Shown: positions 1-11,134 of the stretch, piece after piece
How the letters are laid out: every line of letters begins with the position of its first letter
Position numbering within the stretch: position 1 is the first letter of the stretch
Translations under genes and position numbers: made by a program
Origin: Agrypnia vestita
Taxonomy: Eukaryota; Arthropoda; Insecta; Trichoptera; Phryganeidae
Length of the DNA stretch: 64,000 nucleotides
Direction of reading: 5' to 3'
Assembly: GCA_016648135.1 (NCBI GenBank)
Contig: JADDOH010011037.1
Coordinates: 1-64,000, forward strand
Notes under the pieces: model-generated
Databases searched by the model: none
Told to the model about the DNA's origin: nothing
The model's input: only the letters and a program-made list of their open reading frames with translations

Positions 1-1240
1 TATTTGCGAAGTATGTTTACTAGGTATGCAAGACAGGGATAATGAGAGGTGGATGACTGTAGAATTTAATATAAATTGTATCCTGAATTCTATTATTTCT
101 AAAGAAATCTGATATATGGAAGAAAATAAGTGGTTCATGATGGAGTTCAGGAGCCAATTCTAATGTATGGAAGTAAAACCAGGAATTGACAATAAAATAA
201 TGAAATTAGATTAAATGCAGTAAAAAAGCAGTCGCTATGACGTACGTGCATAAAATCTATGTAAATAGAGTTAAGAATGGTCAAAATAAAAGTAAATGTA
301 ATACGTAGGAACATAGGAGCGAAATGATAGAAAATATAAGAGGCGAAAAAATATATGTTGAGGACCAATTAGTTGGATCATTAATTAGTTAATTAGTTAA
401 GCATTAATTTGATTAATATGAGAATATCATTAATATTTTATATCTTTAAGATGTTTTTAAATTATTATAACGATTACAAGTTTTCTTTAATTAACTTGAT
501 ACATATACAGTAGCATTTTTCGAACCAATTTACATAATTTAAATGTAAGTAGATAAACACAAATTTATATTTATTCGTCTCATGTAATTTTATAGTCTTG
601 TTTAGCAGCATACGTTGAAGAAGAAAAATTGTGTAAGAGTTTACCCACAATAGAACCTTAAAGGTCAAATTACTTAACCCGAATCTCCTAGATCCTAGAA
701 ATCTTTTCACTGATTACCTCGGAGGTCTTCTATCATCAAACTTAAGCAGAAAATTTCCTCGGGCTAATCTAGATGAATGAGAACTAAATGTGTGCGTTAT
801 TTCATTATTTACTCCGTTAATTAAAATAATAATTTTTACGAAGTAAACACAAATTTCATTCTCAACTTCTAAAAGTCAACAAACAAATATTATGTTACGC
901 CAGTGAAACTGAATAACAAAATAATAATAATCATAATAATAATTTCAGAAAAAATGTGAACATTGCAAAAACATTTTCATTAATCTCCAAAACGAATCTT
1001 TATTAAAAATTGATTTTATTATTTGTATGTATCTACTTATATTTTATTAATTATACCCAGATGTTTTTTTTTTCAAAATTATTTTTAAATATTATTGCTG
1101 AAGTTCTTGATTACATAACTATTGATATATATATATAATTGGAAACATCTCAAAAACTCATAAACTCCTCATAAACTCAAAAAATAAAGATGCATGTCAA
1201 TTTTTACCAATAATAGTGACGTTTTCGTTTTTTATTAACC
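1..1240. other. AT-rich stretch without a recognisable gene
   Basis: Only short, low-complexity reading frames on both strands. No domain, splice-supported exon or repeat boundary that I can recognise. Probably old intergenic or repeat-derived DNA. Confidence 0.6.
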
Positions 1241-1249
1241 CTCGATGGA

Positions 1250-1330
1250 TTGTTTCCTCGCAGGGAATCTATCCCGGAACCCTCGGTGTGAGAAACCAGT
1301 ATCGCGCCTACTGGACACCGACGATCACGA
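1250..1330 (-). repeat. tRNA-like SINE fragment, copy 1
   Basis: Read on the minus strand, this contains 'GATACTGGTTTCTCACACC' (1300-1281) followed by 'GAGGGTTCCGGGATAGATTCC', which is a decayed pol III B box. The same block is repeated at 7440-7532 with a perfect B box, so this is a dispersed tRNA-derived SINE, not a functional tRNA. Outer limits are uncertain. Confidence 0.5.
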
Positions 1331-2013
1331 AACTTGTGTATCATATCAATTGTCACATATAAATATTAACGCACCATAAAAAATACACTCGCAATAAGAC
1401 ATCGTTAGCACATCGAAATTCCCAAAACAATTTTGATATATAATTGAATAACTGACTTTTTATGTAGATTCCACCATGCATATAAATATTCCATGTTCTA
1501 AGAGTCATAAATCATTCAACTCTTGCGAGCGCTGCAAGGCATAGGAGCCACATATTAATATTTGTACAATTCTGTTCGTCTGTTGGAATTACTGTGGTTC
1601 GATGTCATCCAAATCGTATAATAAACTGCTACATTCATATAAGGTAAGAAATTGTGACCTTCTTAGGTCTATTAATAAGATGTATCTAATAAAAATTAAT
1701 ATATACAAACCTACTTTTATTCGATGGTGAATAATCATCATCGGATCAATAATGATCAAAGGATATTTTTTACTTTTTACTATCTGGAAGATTGTTAACG
1801 AGTTACTGACACGTTATTACATAATAAATTATGTGGTGCAGTTTTTGGGAATTACAAAAATGTTTTTGTTTTTCGTGGTGTTGATTTATAATGAATGTTT
1901 TTTGCTTGGCAAATACGCAAAAATTGTTAAATATGTCCTTCGTGCCTTATCATATGTTTTTTATATTTATATTCTAGGTTTGCGAGCCCTGCGGTCCGTT
2001 GTAACCGTTTTAA

Positions 2014-2705
2014 GGCAGTATTCTACTTTGGGCGATCGAAAAAAAGGCTATATTTATGAATTTTTTATGAGATTATTTATAAAGATATTGATGTTAAGTT
2101 TATAAAGCTTAATAAATACACTCTTGAAATATATTTAAAAAATATATATATATTTAATGCACTTTAACATATAAAAACACAATTTAAATACAACTCCTCG
2201 ATTGGTAGGTGGGTCTGCGCTGATGTCAAAATTTCAAAAATATGCAATTTAAAACATTTTATAATTAAATTTTTAGGTTCAATATATCACTAGCAACCAA
2301 GTGAACAAAAATTGTTAAATTTTTTGATTTTTACTATTTTTTTTTGGCATCAAGCACTGAAAAAACATGCAATTCTTGTTTTTCGCTGCCATTTTGTTAT
2401 TTTTGCATGTAAATAAAGAATTCTAATTCAGTTGGTTGCTAGTAATATATTTAATCTTAAAAAAATTCTGTTTAAGATGGCCCACTTTTAAAATTTCAAC
2501 ACCAGCACAGACCAACCTTATAATCTAGGCGTTGTATTCAAATGGTATTTTTATATGTTTAAAGTACATAAAATACACATTAATATTTCAATAGTGTATT
2601 AATTAAGCCCAATATTAACAATAAATATATCAATATCTTTATTCATTTTCTCATACAAAATTCATAAAATAGTCTTTTTTCGAGCGCCCCAAGTAGAATC
2701 CTGCC
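2014..2705. mobile_element. TTAA-flanked foldback (long-TIR) non-autonomous DNA element
   Basis: The two ends are inverted copies of each other: 'GGCAGTATTCTACTTTGGGC' at 2014 and, on the other strand, 'GGCAGGATTCTACTTGGGGC' ending at 2705. The similarity continues inward for about 300 bp per arm, leaving a short centre around 2330-2410. Both ends abut TTAA (2010-2013 and 2706-2709), the target duplication of piggyBac and Kolobok type transposases. No transposase is present, so it is a non-autonomous foldback derivative. A 117-codon frame at 1752-2105 runs across the left boundary and is therefore not considered a gene. Confidence 0.75.
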
Positions 2706-2897
2706 TTAATGCTACGAGCGAATTTATATACCAAATTTTACATATCACGTGAGGCATGATATGCATTACATAAAAACATAATTTTCAATATTATTATTAT
2801 TTTTTTATTTATTTAATTAATAATATATATACATATAATATTTTTTTCTACAATCATATATAAATGTTTACAAATCGATATTTTTTGTGTGTGTATA

Positions 2898-2935
2898 CCT
2901 CACCAAAAAGAATTATATTCTTGTGTGTGGTGAGG
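2898..2935. repeat. Small hairpin
   Basis: CCTCACC (2898-2904) pairs with GGTGAGG (2929-2935), with AAGAA/TTCTT pairing inside. Purpose unknown. Confidence 0.4.
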
Positions 2936-3349
2936 GATAACCACTTACAATCATAGGTATAGGTAGTGTAATTTAATTATATAACAATTGGAAGGAAATA
3001 AATTAAAATCTAATACATTAAATCTTAGTCAATAATACAGTATATAGAATAATCAGCCAAGTAAACAATAATATAAATTATAAGCAGTCAAGAACTCAAT
3101 CACAAAGTCAATTCTATAATAAATGAGAACCCATTCGGGTTGACCGGGGGAATATGCACACAGGGCGCAACCGCAAAACATTTACCATCTTGCAAAATAA
3201 ATTGGACAAATCAAATAATTATACAAGTATCTTCATCGATTCGTGGGAAGTACTCGAGTATTTATTTTGCTTTTATTTTGTTGACGTCTATTTCAAAAAT
3301 TATGAAAAAATTGTTTTTTTCCAGTAATTTTACTATAGAGTATCACTAG

Positions 3350-3760
3350 TATATGCTTCGGAAACCTCCGTTTCCTTCTTCAGGCGAGTGTAGACTGAAA
3401 TGTTTGGAAGTGATTATCTGGTGTATGGGTTGATGATCCTATAGAAGTGGACTGGGAGTCTAGGTGGTGGGAGAGAGAAAAGATTGTAAGAAGTGGTAGT
3501 AGGTTGTATTTAATTATTGACGACATTATTTGGTGTATTTAGATTTTTATGAATTTCAAGTGTTTCTTAACTATTTTGTTTTAATCCGCGTGTCTATTTA
3601 TGTAGGATGTATATATTTGTATTGTTTAATGGTTGATTTTTATAAAATAGTTAGCATATTTTGAAAATTATTAGTCTTTGAATCTAGTCTCTATCGATCT
3701 TCCTGTCTGACCTATGTATTCCATGTCGTAATCCCCACATTGACCTTTTTCAACATATCA
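3350..3760 (-). mobile_element. Penelope-like element 3' fragment (GIY-YIG remnant plus terminal ribozyme-like motif)
   Basis: On the minus strand, codons around 3750-3680 read KGQCGDYDMEYIGQTGRSI followed by ETRFKD. This is the YIG half of the GIY-YIG endonuclease found at the C-terminus of Penelope-like retroelement polyproteins. About 300 nt further along the same strand lies a hammerhead-like core (3383-3355), where such elements carry their terminal repeat. The intervening frame is broken, so the copy is dead. Family assignment rests on the YIGQTGRS motif and the order of parts. Confidence 0.65.
3355..3383 (-). ncRNA. Hammerhead-ribozyme-like core (decayed)
   Basis: Minus strand: CTGAAGA, then a perfect 6-bp stem II (GGAAAC/GTTTCC), then GAAGC in place of GAAAC. 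The first conserved box fits CUGANGA. The A15.1 position is changed to G, so activity is doubtful. Confidence 0.45.
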
Positions 3761-3769
3761 TTTTATTAT

Positions 3770-4640
3770 TGTTTTTAAAATGAATACTTTGTGTAGAACG
3801 TTGGTTTTATATTTTAAAAAATTAATTAAGTTGTAAAAAATCACGATAATTAATAAAATAACGTTTTAATTCATTATTATTATTTATTTTAAATCATTAT
3901 ATCAATCTGAGCAACAATTACCAGCTTTTAATGTACGTTTTAATTCTACGCACTTAAAGCCTATTTTTACCTTATGCGGAGGCTTATGTTTTTATTCCCC
4001 TACGTCGAATTGCAATTAAAAGTTTAGCATTGGCAGACGGTCTGATTCTAGTGAAATGGCAAATCTGAATCTGGCAAACTCCAATGAAAAACCCTATTTA
4101 ATCCGGCCTGAATATTTTAATTTGAAAAAGGCCGACAAATTGCTTCACGGCTGTAGTGAGTTCTAGTAAATATGCTTATACTCATAAGTAATGTTGTATT
4201 TGCGTATGGTATTATAACCAAAAATATTTTTTTTGCCTCGGTAAAATATGTGCTAATATTTTTTATGACCACTTATACATTTTTCATTTTACTTGTTCTA
4301 ATAACTCTACATCATTAATATCATAATTATAACCAAAGCGAATCACTTAAAATGTATATTTGATTAATTGATTAATTAATAATTAAACCCACTAAGTATT
4401 GCGGCCCCCAAGATCATTGAGAATGACACGCGCGACACGAAGGGCTTCAGGTACAACGAGATCGCAATGAATGTATATGATTTATTCAAGCCTGGGTAGT
4501 TTTGTGAAGTGTTTCGCTACGGTAACTGCGCCCTGTAGATTACTATAGCATTAAAAAAAAGAACGAAAAAAATAATACGGCAAGGTAATGTAATATGTGA
4601 ACATGTGACTCGCGATAGTGCACGGCGTGTATAATGTACA
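3770..4640. other. No gene seen
   Basis: AT-rich DNA between two Penelope-like remnants. No ORF with recognisable content and no clear repeat boundary. Confidence 0.5.
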
Positions 4641-4721
4641 TTTAAATAAATCTATATGTTTAGCTGTAAATGGTTTCGGATATTTTATACGAACCATATG
4701 TTTTTCCGAGAGGCGATTTTC

Positions 4722-4755
4722 GACGTTTTATTGAAGTCGTATTCAACATCATCAG
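4722..4755 (-). ncRNA. Hammerhead-like core in left arm
   Basis: Minus strand: intact CTGATGA (4755-4749), stem II of GTTGAA/TTCAAT, then AAAACGTC where GAAACGTC is expected. One core base (G12) is lost. Confidence 0.5.
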
Positions 4756-4819
4756 GAGAATGACCTGTACCCGCGGAGGTATAGGGCGGACTGATTAACA
4801 TAACACACCGTTCGAGCCT

Positions 4820-4990
4820 CCAGTTGTATACAGAGTACCATGCGATTGTGGAGCGTTCTACATAGGACAAACCAAACGCAATACCTGCTGTCACGACTTT
4901 GATTCAACCTTAGAGAGACGTCGCAGAAAAGTCCGCCGACGTAATAAGTACATATTGCACACTGGCGACCTTTATCGTAGAAGAAGTGAA
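4820..4990 (+). pseudogene. GIY-YIG endonuclease fragment of a Penelope-like polyprotein
   Basis: Starting at 4820 the plus strand reads PVVYRVPCDCGAFYIGQTKR, with the V-Y ... Y-I-G spacing and paired cysteines typical of the GIY-YIG domain of Penelope-like elements. The arginine expected after the motif region is followed by diverged codons up to about 4990. There is no upstream reverse transcriptase: the element is truncated and enters directly from the inverted terminal repeat. Not an active gene. Confidence 0.65.
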
Positions 4991-5075
4991 CATTCCACAA
5001 CAAAGTGCATATAACTTATTCCCCCGGAAACATTACTCAGTCCGCCCTATACCTCCGCGGGTACAGGTCGTTCTC

Positions 5076-5109
5076 CTGATTACGTTGAATACAACTTCAA
5101 CGAAACGTC
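5076..5109 (+). ncRNA. Hammerhead-like core in right arm
   Basis: Plus strand: CTGATTA (G8 changed to T), a clean stem II GTTGAA/TTCAAC, then GAAACGTC (5102-5109). A 6-bp stem I is possible, GTTCTC before the core with GAGAAT after the cleavage triplet. The two arms carry different core defects, which implies an intact ancestor. Confidence 0.55.
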
Positions 5110-5189
5110 GAGAATCACCTCTCGGAAAAACATACGGTTCGTATAAAATATCCGTAACCATTTACAGTTAAATATGTCTAACGACCGTA

Positions 5190-6390
5190 ATAATTACCTT
5201 AACTCTTTAATATAAATGTTTATTTTCATCAGTAATTTTTATTTGTGACCAAATTCGTTGTTTTACAATAAACGAAAAACATATTTTGGGTCCAAAAACT
5301 TTTAATTTCTTTTTTAACTTTTAATTTCTCCATAATTGCTATTATTTTAGTATTTTTTAAGAATGTAATAGAACGTACTTATTTTATAAGTTAAATCAAT
5401 TTTTATTAACAATATGAAAAGTAACTAAAATTTTAAAGTTATCTTTTGAGTCCAATATTGTATTCATAAATTTTAGCGTTATAGTTTAAATATCTGAAAA
5501 TTCTAAAAAAATAATAAAAAATTGAATAATTTTGTACTTTTAGGTACCTATATATATGTTTCATAACAAAAATATAAAACTCTTTTGAAAACAAATTAAA
5601 TTAAATTTTAAACAGTATACGTAAATTATAAGTTTTATTTAATGCTTATAAAAATGTATTTTCTATAATCATGTTGCAGCATGAAATAACCACAAACAAC
5701 CGCGTTACCAAGTAATTGTAAATAATTTAATTACTATAATTACATTTCCATTAAGCCATTAATCTAATTAAATTAATTTATAGAAGTTCTAAGTCGCGAA
5801 CCAACACCATCTGGTAAACGTTAAACAAGGAAAACTGTGATTTATCAGATCTGACTGTGTCAAACCCTTAGAATTCATCCTCGTCAGATATTTGGGAAGT
5901 TTTTAAGAAAACCCGAGCAATCCTCGCACTAAAGGGGCTACACCCCCTCAAGACGTCAAAAATACATTTAATAAATAAAAATTACGGAATTATTGCATAA
6001 ATGTAATATTTATATAATTTGTCGTAACATTAAATTGATTTTCTCATCATTTTTTACGATATAAAATGTTAGATATTTTTCATTAACAAATTATTCCGAA
6101 AACTTCAAAATGGCGGGATTGTGTGCTATCTCACATAAGTCCTTCTCCGTGATGCAGGCAGCTGGTGGAGATAATATGCCCCCTGGGTTTGAGTGAAATA
6201 AAATGGTTAATTATTTTCTTGTTAATTGATGCAACGACTATGATGCAGCATATCATTTATTTATTTTTTGTGCAAAGGAGATCAGTTTGAAATTAATGTA
6301 ATTTTTTTCCTAAAAAAAACGAAATTCAAAATTCTTAAGGAGGGTGGAAAACCATAATAGTGTTGGTCATTATTTCGAACTTTCGAACTT
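5190..6390. other. No gene seen
   Basis: AT-rich. Reading frames are short and low-complexity. No repeat boundary recognised. Confidence 0.5.
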
Positions 6391-6394
6391 TACA

Positions 6395-6555
6395 GAAGAG
6401 CAAAAAAATGAGCTGTCAATCTGATTTTGTTAATGTTTATTTTATTATTAAACAAATTCCATAGTTTTCAATCTAAAAGACATGGAAATCGTTTTATAAT
6501 AAAATAAATTTTGATACAATCAGATTGACAAAGCATTATTTTACTCTCCTCTAAA
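6395..6555. repeat. Short inverted-repeat (MITE-like) element
   Basis: 'GTCAATCTGATTTTGTTAAT' near 6417 recurs inverted as 'GTCAATCTGATTGTATCAAA' on the other strand near 6530, followed by matching TTTATTTTATTAT tracts. This gives a roughly 150-bp palindromic unit. No target duplication identified. Confidence 0.5.
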
Positions 6556-7091
6556 GATCTAAATAATCACAAACGCTCTTTTAGCTTTCTACTCTAGATA
6601 TTATTCCTGAGATATGTGCAAAATTTGAACAAAATCGACTCAATTTTTTTTTGTGATATCAAAATTTGAACAAACGGCTCAATTGTTTTTTAGATATCAT
6701 CTCCAAAATTCGAATTTCTATAACTCGGCTAATTTTTAAAATATTTAAATGACAATAACTCAAAAACTTCAATCTGTGAGGTAAAGCAAAAAAAAAACTT
6801 TTTTTTCAAAATATCAAGGTGGCGTAAACCCTTGAAGCATAAATTAATGAAAACAAAATTCTTCAATGAGTCCGAGATCTGAAGATTTTTCTCTTAACAT
6901 ACCTACATATATGTTGGTAAGTCCTACCCTCACGTTACTTTTTACATCATGTTTTATGTTTTCGTACTTAATTTTTTCCATTGTACCAAAGAGAAAGGTC
7001 TGTGGAATAAATGAAAAAGGAAAACATGCGAAGAAGGTAGCTACTTTTACAACTCACTGAAAACTAAAAAAAGATTTTCTTTTTAGAAAAT

Positions 7092-7137
7092 GCTTTAAAA
7101 AGAAGCCTATAAATTTGTATAGACTTCTTTTTAAAGC
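7092..7137. repeat. Near-perfect 20-bp hairpin
   Basis: GCTTTAAAAAGAAGCCTATA and its inverse form a 20-bp stem with one mismatch and a 6-nt AATTTG loop. It could be a microRNA-like hairpin or a miniature palindrome; no flanking conservation can be judged here. Confidence 0.5.
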
Positions 7138-7439
7138 TGAACAGGCAAATCACGTGACTCGAACATTGATAGATAAGGATTAATTTTATTATTGCCTGTA
7201 TGACAAACGTTTTCAGATAAATGTTAACTTTTTCAGGATATGATTCGAAATAGGTTTATTTTGGTATATGCCTTCAGCGAAAAAAAAATATTTATACCTA
7301 CATACATAGCTATGGACCTATCTCATGGCTTCAAATTTTATTAGGATCATGAAATATCGGCTTAAAAATCATTTTATTCTATTCAAGAGGCCCAATTACA
7401 GAAGCGATACATATCACAAAACACCCAGGCTTGAGTAAA

Positions 7440-7532
7440 ATGCATAGATTAATTGTGACGTCACCGGGAATCGAACCCGAAACCCTCGGTGTGAGAAGCC
7501 AGTATCATGCCCACTAGGTTACGAAGGCCGCC
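7440..7532 (-). repeat. tRNA-like SINE fragment, copy 2
   Basis: On the minus strand the order is 'GTAACCTAGTGGGCATGATAC' region (A-box-like), TGGCTTCTCACACC, then GGTTCGATTCC, an exact pol III B box. The anticodon-stem region does not pair well and a related copy exists at 1250-1330, so it is a SINE head and not a tRNA gene. Confidence 0.6.
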
Positions 7533-7539
7533 ATTTTTA

Positions 7540-8960
7540 TGGTATCAAATAATTTTTGTTATATTTTTATATTTATAATGTTGACTTTTTTGTTGAACAT
7601 AATAATTAATGAAAAAAAGAAAAAATTCAAGTGTAACTCGGTCGACGTAAAAATAATCAATGGGGTTTTTACATAGTATGTAATATTTTTACATAGTATG
7701 TAATATGTAATATTTTTTAGTTATACCTATGTGCTGAAAATAATTTATCTCTTAGACAGTTTCCTTTTTCCAAAAAGTTTTTTCTGAAAGTTAACAAATT
7801 ATTAAAACATTGAAGTCGATAGAATAATTAAACCTTAATTGCAATTATTCTACCATAATTTTTGTTATTATCGGAACCTTAATTAACCTTTCGATGGTTC
7901 AACGTAACTCACCCAACAACCCCTATTATAGAAATTATTATATTTTGAACAGACTTTTGGATACAAACGACTCATTCATTTTACTTTACCAAATGAACGT
8001 GACATAAACAAACCATTTCGATAGTATAAAATAATACTATGATTGTATCAATAATTATAATAATTATTCAAAAATAGAATGCTAGTGTCGCACATATAGG
8101 TGCGTAAAGATCACGTATATACTAATAACATATATACTTATTAGTGAATACTATTGAAACTTATTGAATTATACCTTATGTTCCTGATGCAAATCGCCGG
8201 GATCAACGAATCAGTTTGGGGATCGATGTGATGGGAAAAGGGGATGGAGGGTAAAATGGAACGAAAATTTATTCTTGGACTGTAAATTTTAGGAATGGAA
8301 AGGAACAAAAAAAAACCGGGACGAAATTCTCGACTTACCACTACAGAGAATGTTATTTTCAACCAGAATTTGATACGAACTTCAACGATCGATGAATTCA
8401 ATATTTACAGCACTTCACTTCAATCTAATGATCCTCAGAACACAATGTTTCGATAGCTGCACGACAACATTATTTTGAAACGTTTATTTCGACAGTTAAA
8501 TATGACGAAAAACGGTATTGATAGTAAAGAAGATATTTTTCTATGTGGAGACATTATTATCTTTGGATACTGATGGAGAGAAATCGTTCAATAATAATCC
8601 AGGCTACAAATATGAGATATCTATGTAAGAAAAGTAGCGGAAGAGAAGAGAAGAGTAATATTGACAGATCAAATCTGGAATGGTTTCATCCTAGAGGATC
8701 TTTGTATCCAAATACAAAAATCCCAGCTAATAATATTATAGTTGGGTTAGACGTATTCTTCACATGGAAAACTGAAAACTACCTTAAAACATTTATAATA
8801 ATTAAGTATCTACAAACATGAAAAAAATTTAAAAGATTTTTAAAAAGGATATACAAAAAGTTATCTTTTAAATTTGTTTTCATCTCCGTAGGTACTCAAT
8901 TATCATTCATTTCCCATGTATAATTTTTATATTTTGATTATTAATTTGTTATTATACATT
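7540..8960. other. No recognisable gene; two small unassigned frames
   Basis: Frames at 8141-8401 (minus, 86 codons) and 8543-8821 (plus, 92 codons) have no family signature. A 20-bp unit (TTTTTACATAGTATGTAATA) is tandemly duplicated near 7668-7707. Confidence 0.45.
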
Positions 8961-8964
8961 GTAT

Positions 8965-9110
8965 CCTGACTAAAAGGACGCGGGCTCTGGAACATGTAGA
9001 TATCTTTCAATATATAAAAGGTGAAAATAAAGTACATTTTTACTAATTATATTAATAATGTCACAACAAAATCATTTTACTCTTTATGAAGAAGTCATAT
9101 GTATTAATTT
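8965..9110 (+). mobile_element. Decayed Penelope-like terminal fragment
   Basis: CTAAAAGG ... GGAACATGTAGATAT (8972-9004), followed by ATTAATAATGTCACAACAAAATC, matches the layout of the element ends at 24.1-24.5 and 53.5-53.8 kb. The ribozyme-like core is badly eroded. Confidence 0.4.
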
Positions 9111-9114
9111 ACAA

Positions 9115-10330
9115 AATAGAATTTTATCATTCTTACATTGATATATTTAGTGACCAATTTTTAAAAATATTTTACGTATAAAGTGAACAACCATAGCAAT
9201 ATTATATTCTAATTATATATCTAAGAATCAGTATTAGATAACAATATTTTTGTATAAGATATAGCAAGCCACGTTTCTAATTTTTTTTGCATAGCATTTT
9301 TTATTAAAATATAGCAGTTTTTTGATACTTTGTAGGTTACATCATATTTATTTGATATGAAATAATTATGTCTATGTGAAGTATTCTAAAATTTAATGTA
9401 TTTAATTCAATTTTAAAAATTTGAAAGATTTCTACCTATTAGTATTATATGTTCGAAAAAATATAACCAGAATAATTTTTCTATCTCCGAACTATTTTCA
9501 ATGAGAATGTACTTTCGGAGCTAAGAATACAAAAAAAATATTCAAATATATGTTAACCGTGTCATTACCGCAATAACCTGAAGTCTAATTCATAAACCAT
9601 ATACATTTAAAAAAATCTAAATCAAATCAGAATCAAGACGCAACGAATTTAAGACACAATACTCAAGGCCTTGAATAAATAGCTGAAATCATTGATACAG
9701 AATAAGTTTTGGATTTTTTTTTGGATTTATTTGAAAATTATAATATATATTATTTTAATTTATTCAAGTAAAAAAATGTCAACTATGTAAAAAGAGTTGA
9801 AAAGAAAAACACGAATAATGAATTATTTTTTATAAACAGTGTATTTTAAAACAAAAATTATAAGTCAACAAACTGACAGAATTCACAACAACTTTATTAG
9901 ATATAAGATGTCTACTTTGTAATATTAATTAAGAAAAAGATATCCTGCTAGTCCATACATTCACATAAGAGCAATTTTTTTCATTTTTAAAATAACGTAG
10001 GTGTGGTAAATTATTAATTGATTAAATAATTTATCGTCTTGTCTTTTTTATTTAAAATATATGGAACCTGATGAATAAATTTAAATACGATTTAATTTCA
10101 TACAAAAATTGGATAAAAAACGCATGAGAAAAAATTGTGAGTTCTTAAGGCAATCCTCTGCTTATTTTGCAGACGATCGCCTTAATGTCCCCAAAAATGA
10201 CGTGCTGAAAATATACAGTGGCCTAATCTGACAGTTTTCGCATTCAATACACACTTTTGTTGGCCAAATGAACCCGGATTCTGAATATTAAGGTGATTCT
10301 GTTTCAATTTGGCTGCATAGTTTGGTATTT
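9115..10330. other. No gene seen
   Basis: Very AT-rich, without recognisable coding or repeat structure. Confidence 0.5.
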
Positions 10331-10339
10331 AACTATCCA

Positions 10340-10560
10340 TGAGGCGGTTGCCTACCTTGAGATGTCTGGCTGCAGGCCAAGAGGGGGGAGGGCAGAGGGT
10401 GTCTGGGGCTTGCCAAAACCCTCCAAAAGTGCATGACGCGCCATAAATCTTAAGGAGCCCGTAGGCCTCCGCGCTGGATAAAATGTTTTGCTTATAATGC
10501 TGTCTGTCGCCAGAGAACAGACACTGTTTAGAAACATCAGTTGTATTTTTATTATACAGC
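10340..10560. other. GC-richer island, probably repeat-derived
   Basis: Contrasts with its AT-rich surroundings. Two overlapping minus-strand frames (10329-10562 and 10352-10537) are both open, which is more a sign of composition than of coding. No family recognised; an old LINE or LTR fragment is possible. Confidence 0.35.
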
Positions 10561-10805
10561 ATGATTTATTTGTAGCTATACCGATAAGATTCTAATTCTT
10601 TTTCTACCATTTTTACTTGTATTTTGCATATTATTTTTATATTTTTACATATTTTTATTTACTTATATAAGTAATTGATTTAAGGTATTAAATTAATCAA
10701 CAAATGATACCTACCTCAGAACAGGTACCTATTTGTACCTGGCGCGGTAGATAGTAGCTAAGAGTCTTATTACTGCATAGTATTTCATATTAATATATTT
10801 TTGTA

Positions 10806-10852
10806 TACATACACACACACACAAACACACACACACACACACATATATATAT
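10806..10852. repeat. (CA)n/(TA)n microsatellite
   Basis: Runs of CACACA interrupted by one AAC, ending in ATATATAT. Confidence 0.9.
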
Positions 10853-10884
10853 TAAGCAAAAAAAATGCCTTGTGTCCATTAAAC

Positions 10885-11130
10885 GCCAATTTATCAGCAC
10901 TGAAATGAAATGATGTCGTATTTACAATGAAAGTTTTTCATATTTAAAGCATATTTTGGGAAGGTATTTTTAGAGTGTGAGTTTGGAAAGTGTGTGAATT
11001 ACTAGAGTATAGTAGAATTTACATGCCAGTGTAGTGGTTATCCCGACGAAGAGACTGGTACGTCTTGAAAACGGTTGACTAAAAATCTCTTCATGTGGTC
11101 ACACTCGTATACTAACGTAACTAATATTTT
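10885..11130 (+). mobile_element. Penelope-like terminal fragment with ribozyme-like core
   Basis: CCGACGA (11043-11049), a small stem II AGAC/GTCT, then GAAAACGGTT (11067-11076), followed by CTCGTATACTAACGTAACTAA, which is shared with the fragment at 20.4-20.55 kb (ACTAACATAACTAACATTTTG). The part around 10895-10925 also resembles 40875-40915. Confidence 0.45.
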
Positions 11131-11134
11131 GTTG

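Larger units (their letters stand above)
4652..5182 (+). mobile_element. Penelope-like element relic with inverted terminal repeats
   Basis: Left arm 4652-4796 and right arm 5036-5182 are inverted copies of about 145 bp that differ at scattered positions. Between them the plus strand encodes a GIY-YIG fragment (4820-4990), so the order is inverted pLTR, 3' end of the polyprotein, pLTR. Penelope-like elements are known for variable, often inverted pseudo-LTRs and severe 5' truncation, and this copy fits that well. Each arm holds a hammerhead-like motif on opposite strands. Confidence 0.7.

Noticed and set aside
1752..2105. 117-codon ORF starting with ATG, hydrophobic
   Set aside because: It crosses the left boundary of the TTAA foldback element and owes its hydrophobic look to T-rich DNA. 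No family signature.
4685..5171. Three overlapping ORFs on both strands
   Set aside because: They are by-products of the inverted repeat arms. The only meaningful codons are the GIY-YIG fragment in another frame.
7440..7532. Possible tRNA gene because of a perfect B box
   Set aside because: Acceptor and anticodon stems do not pair, and a diverged copy exists at 1250-1330: a SINE.
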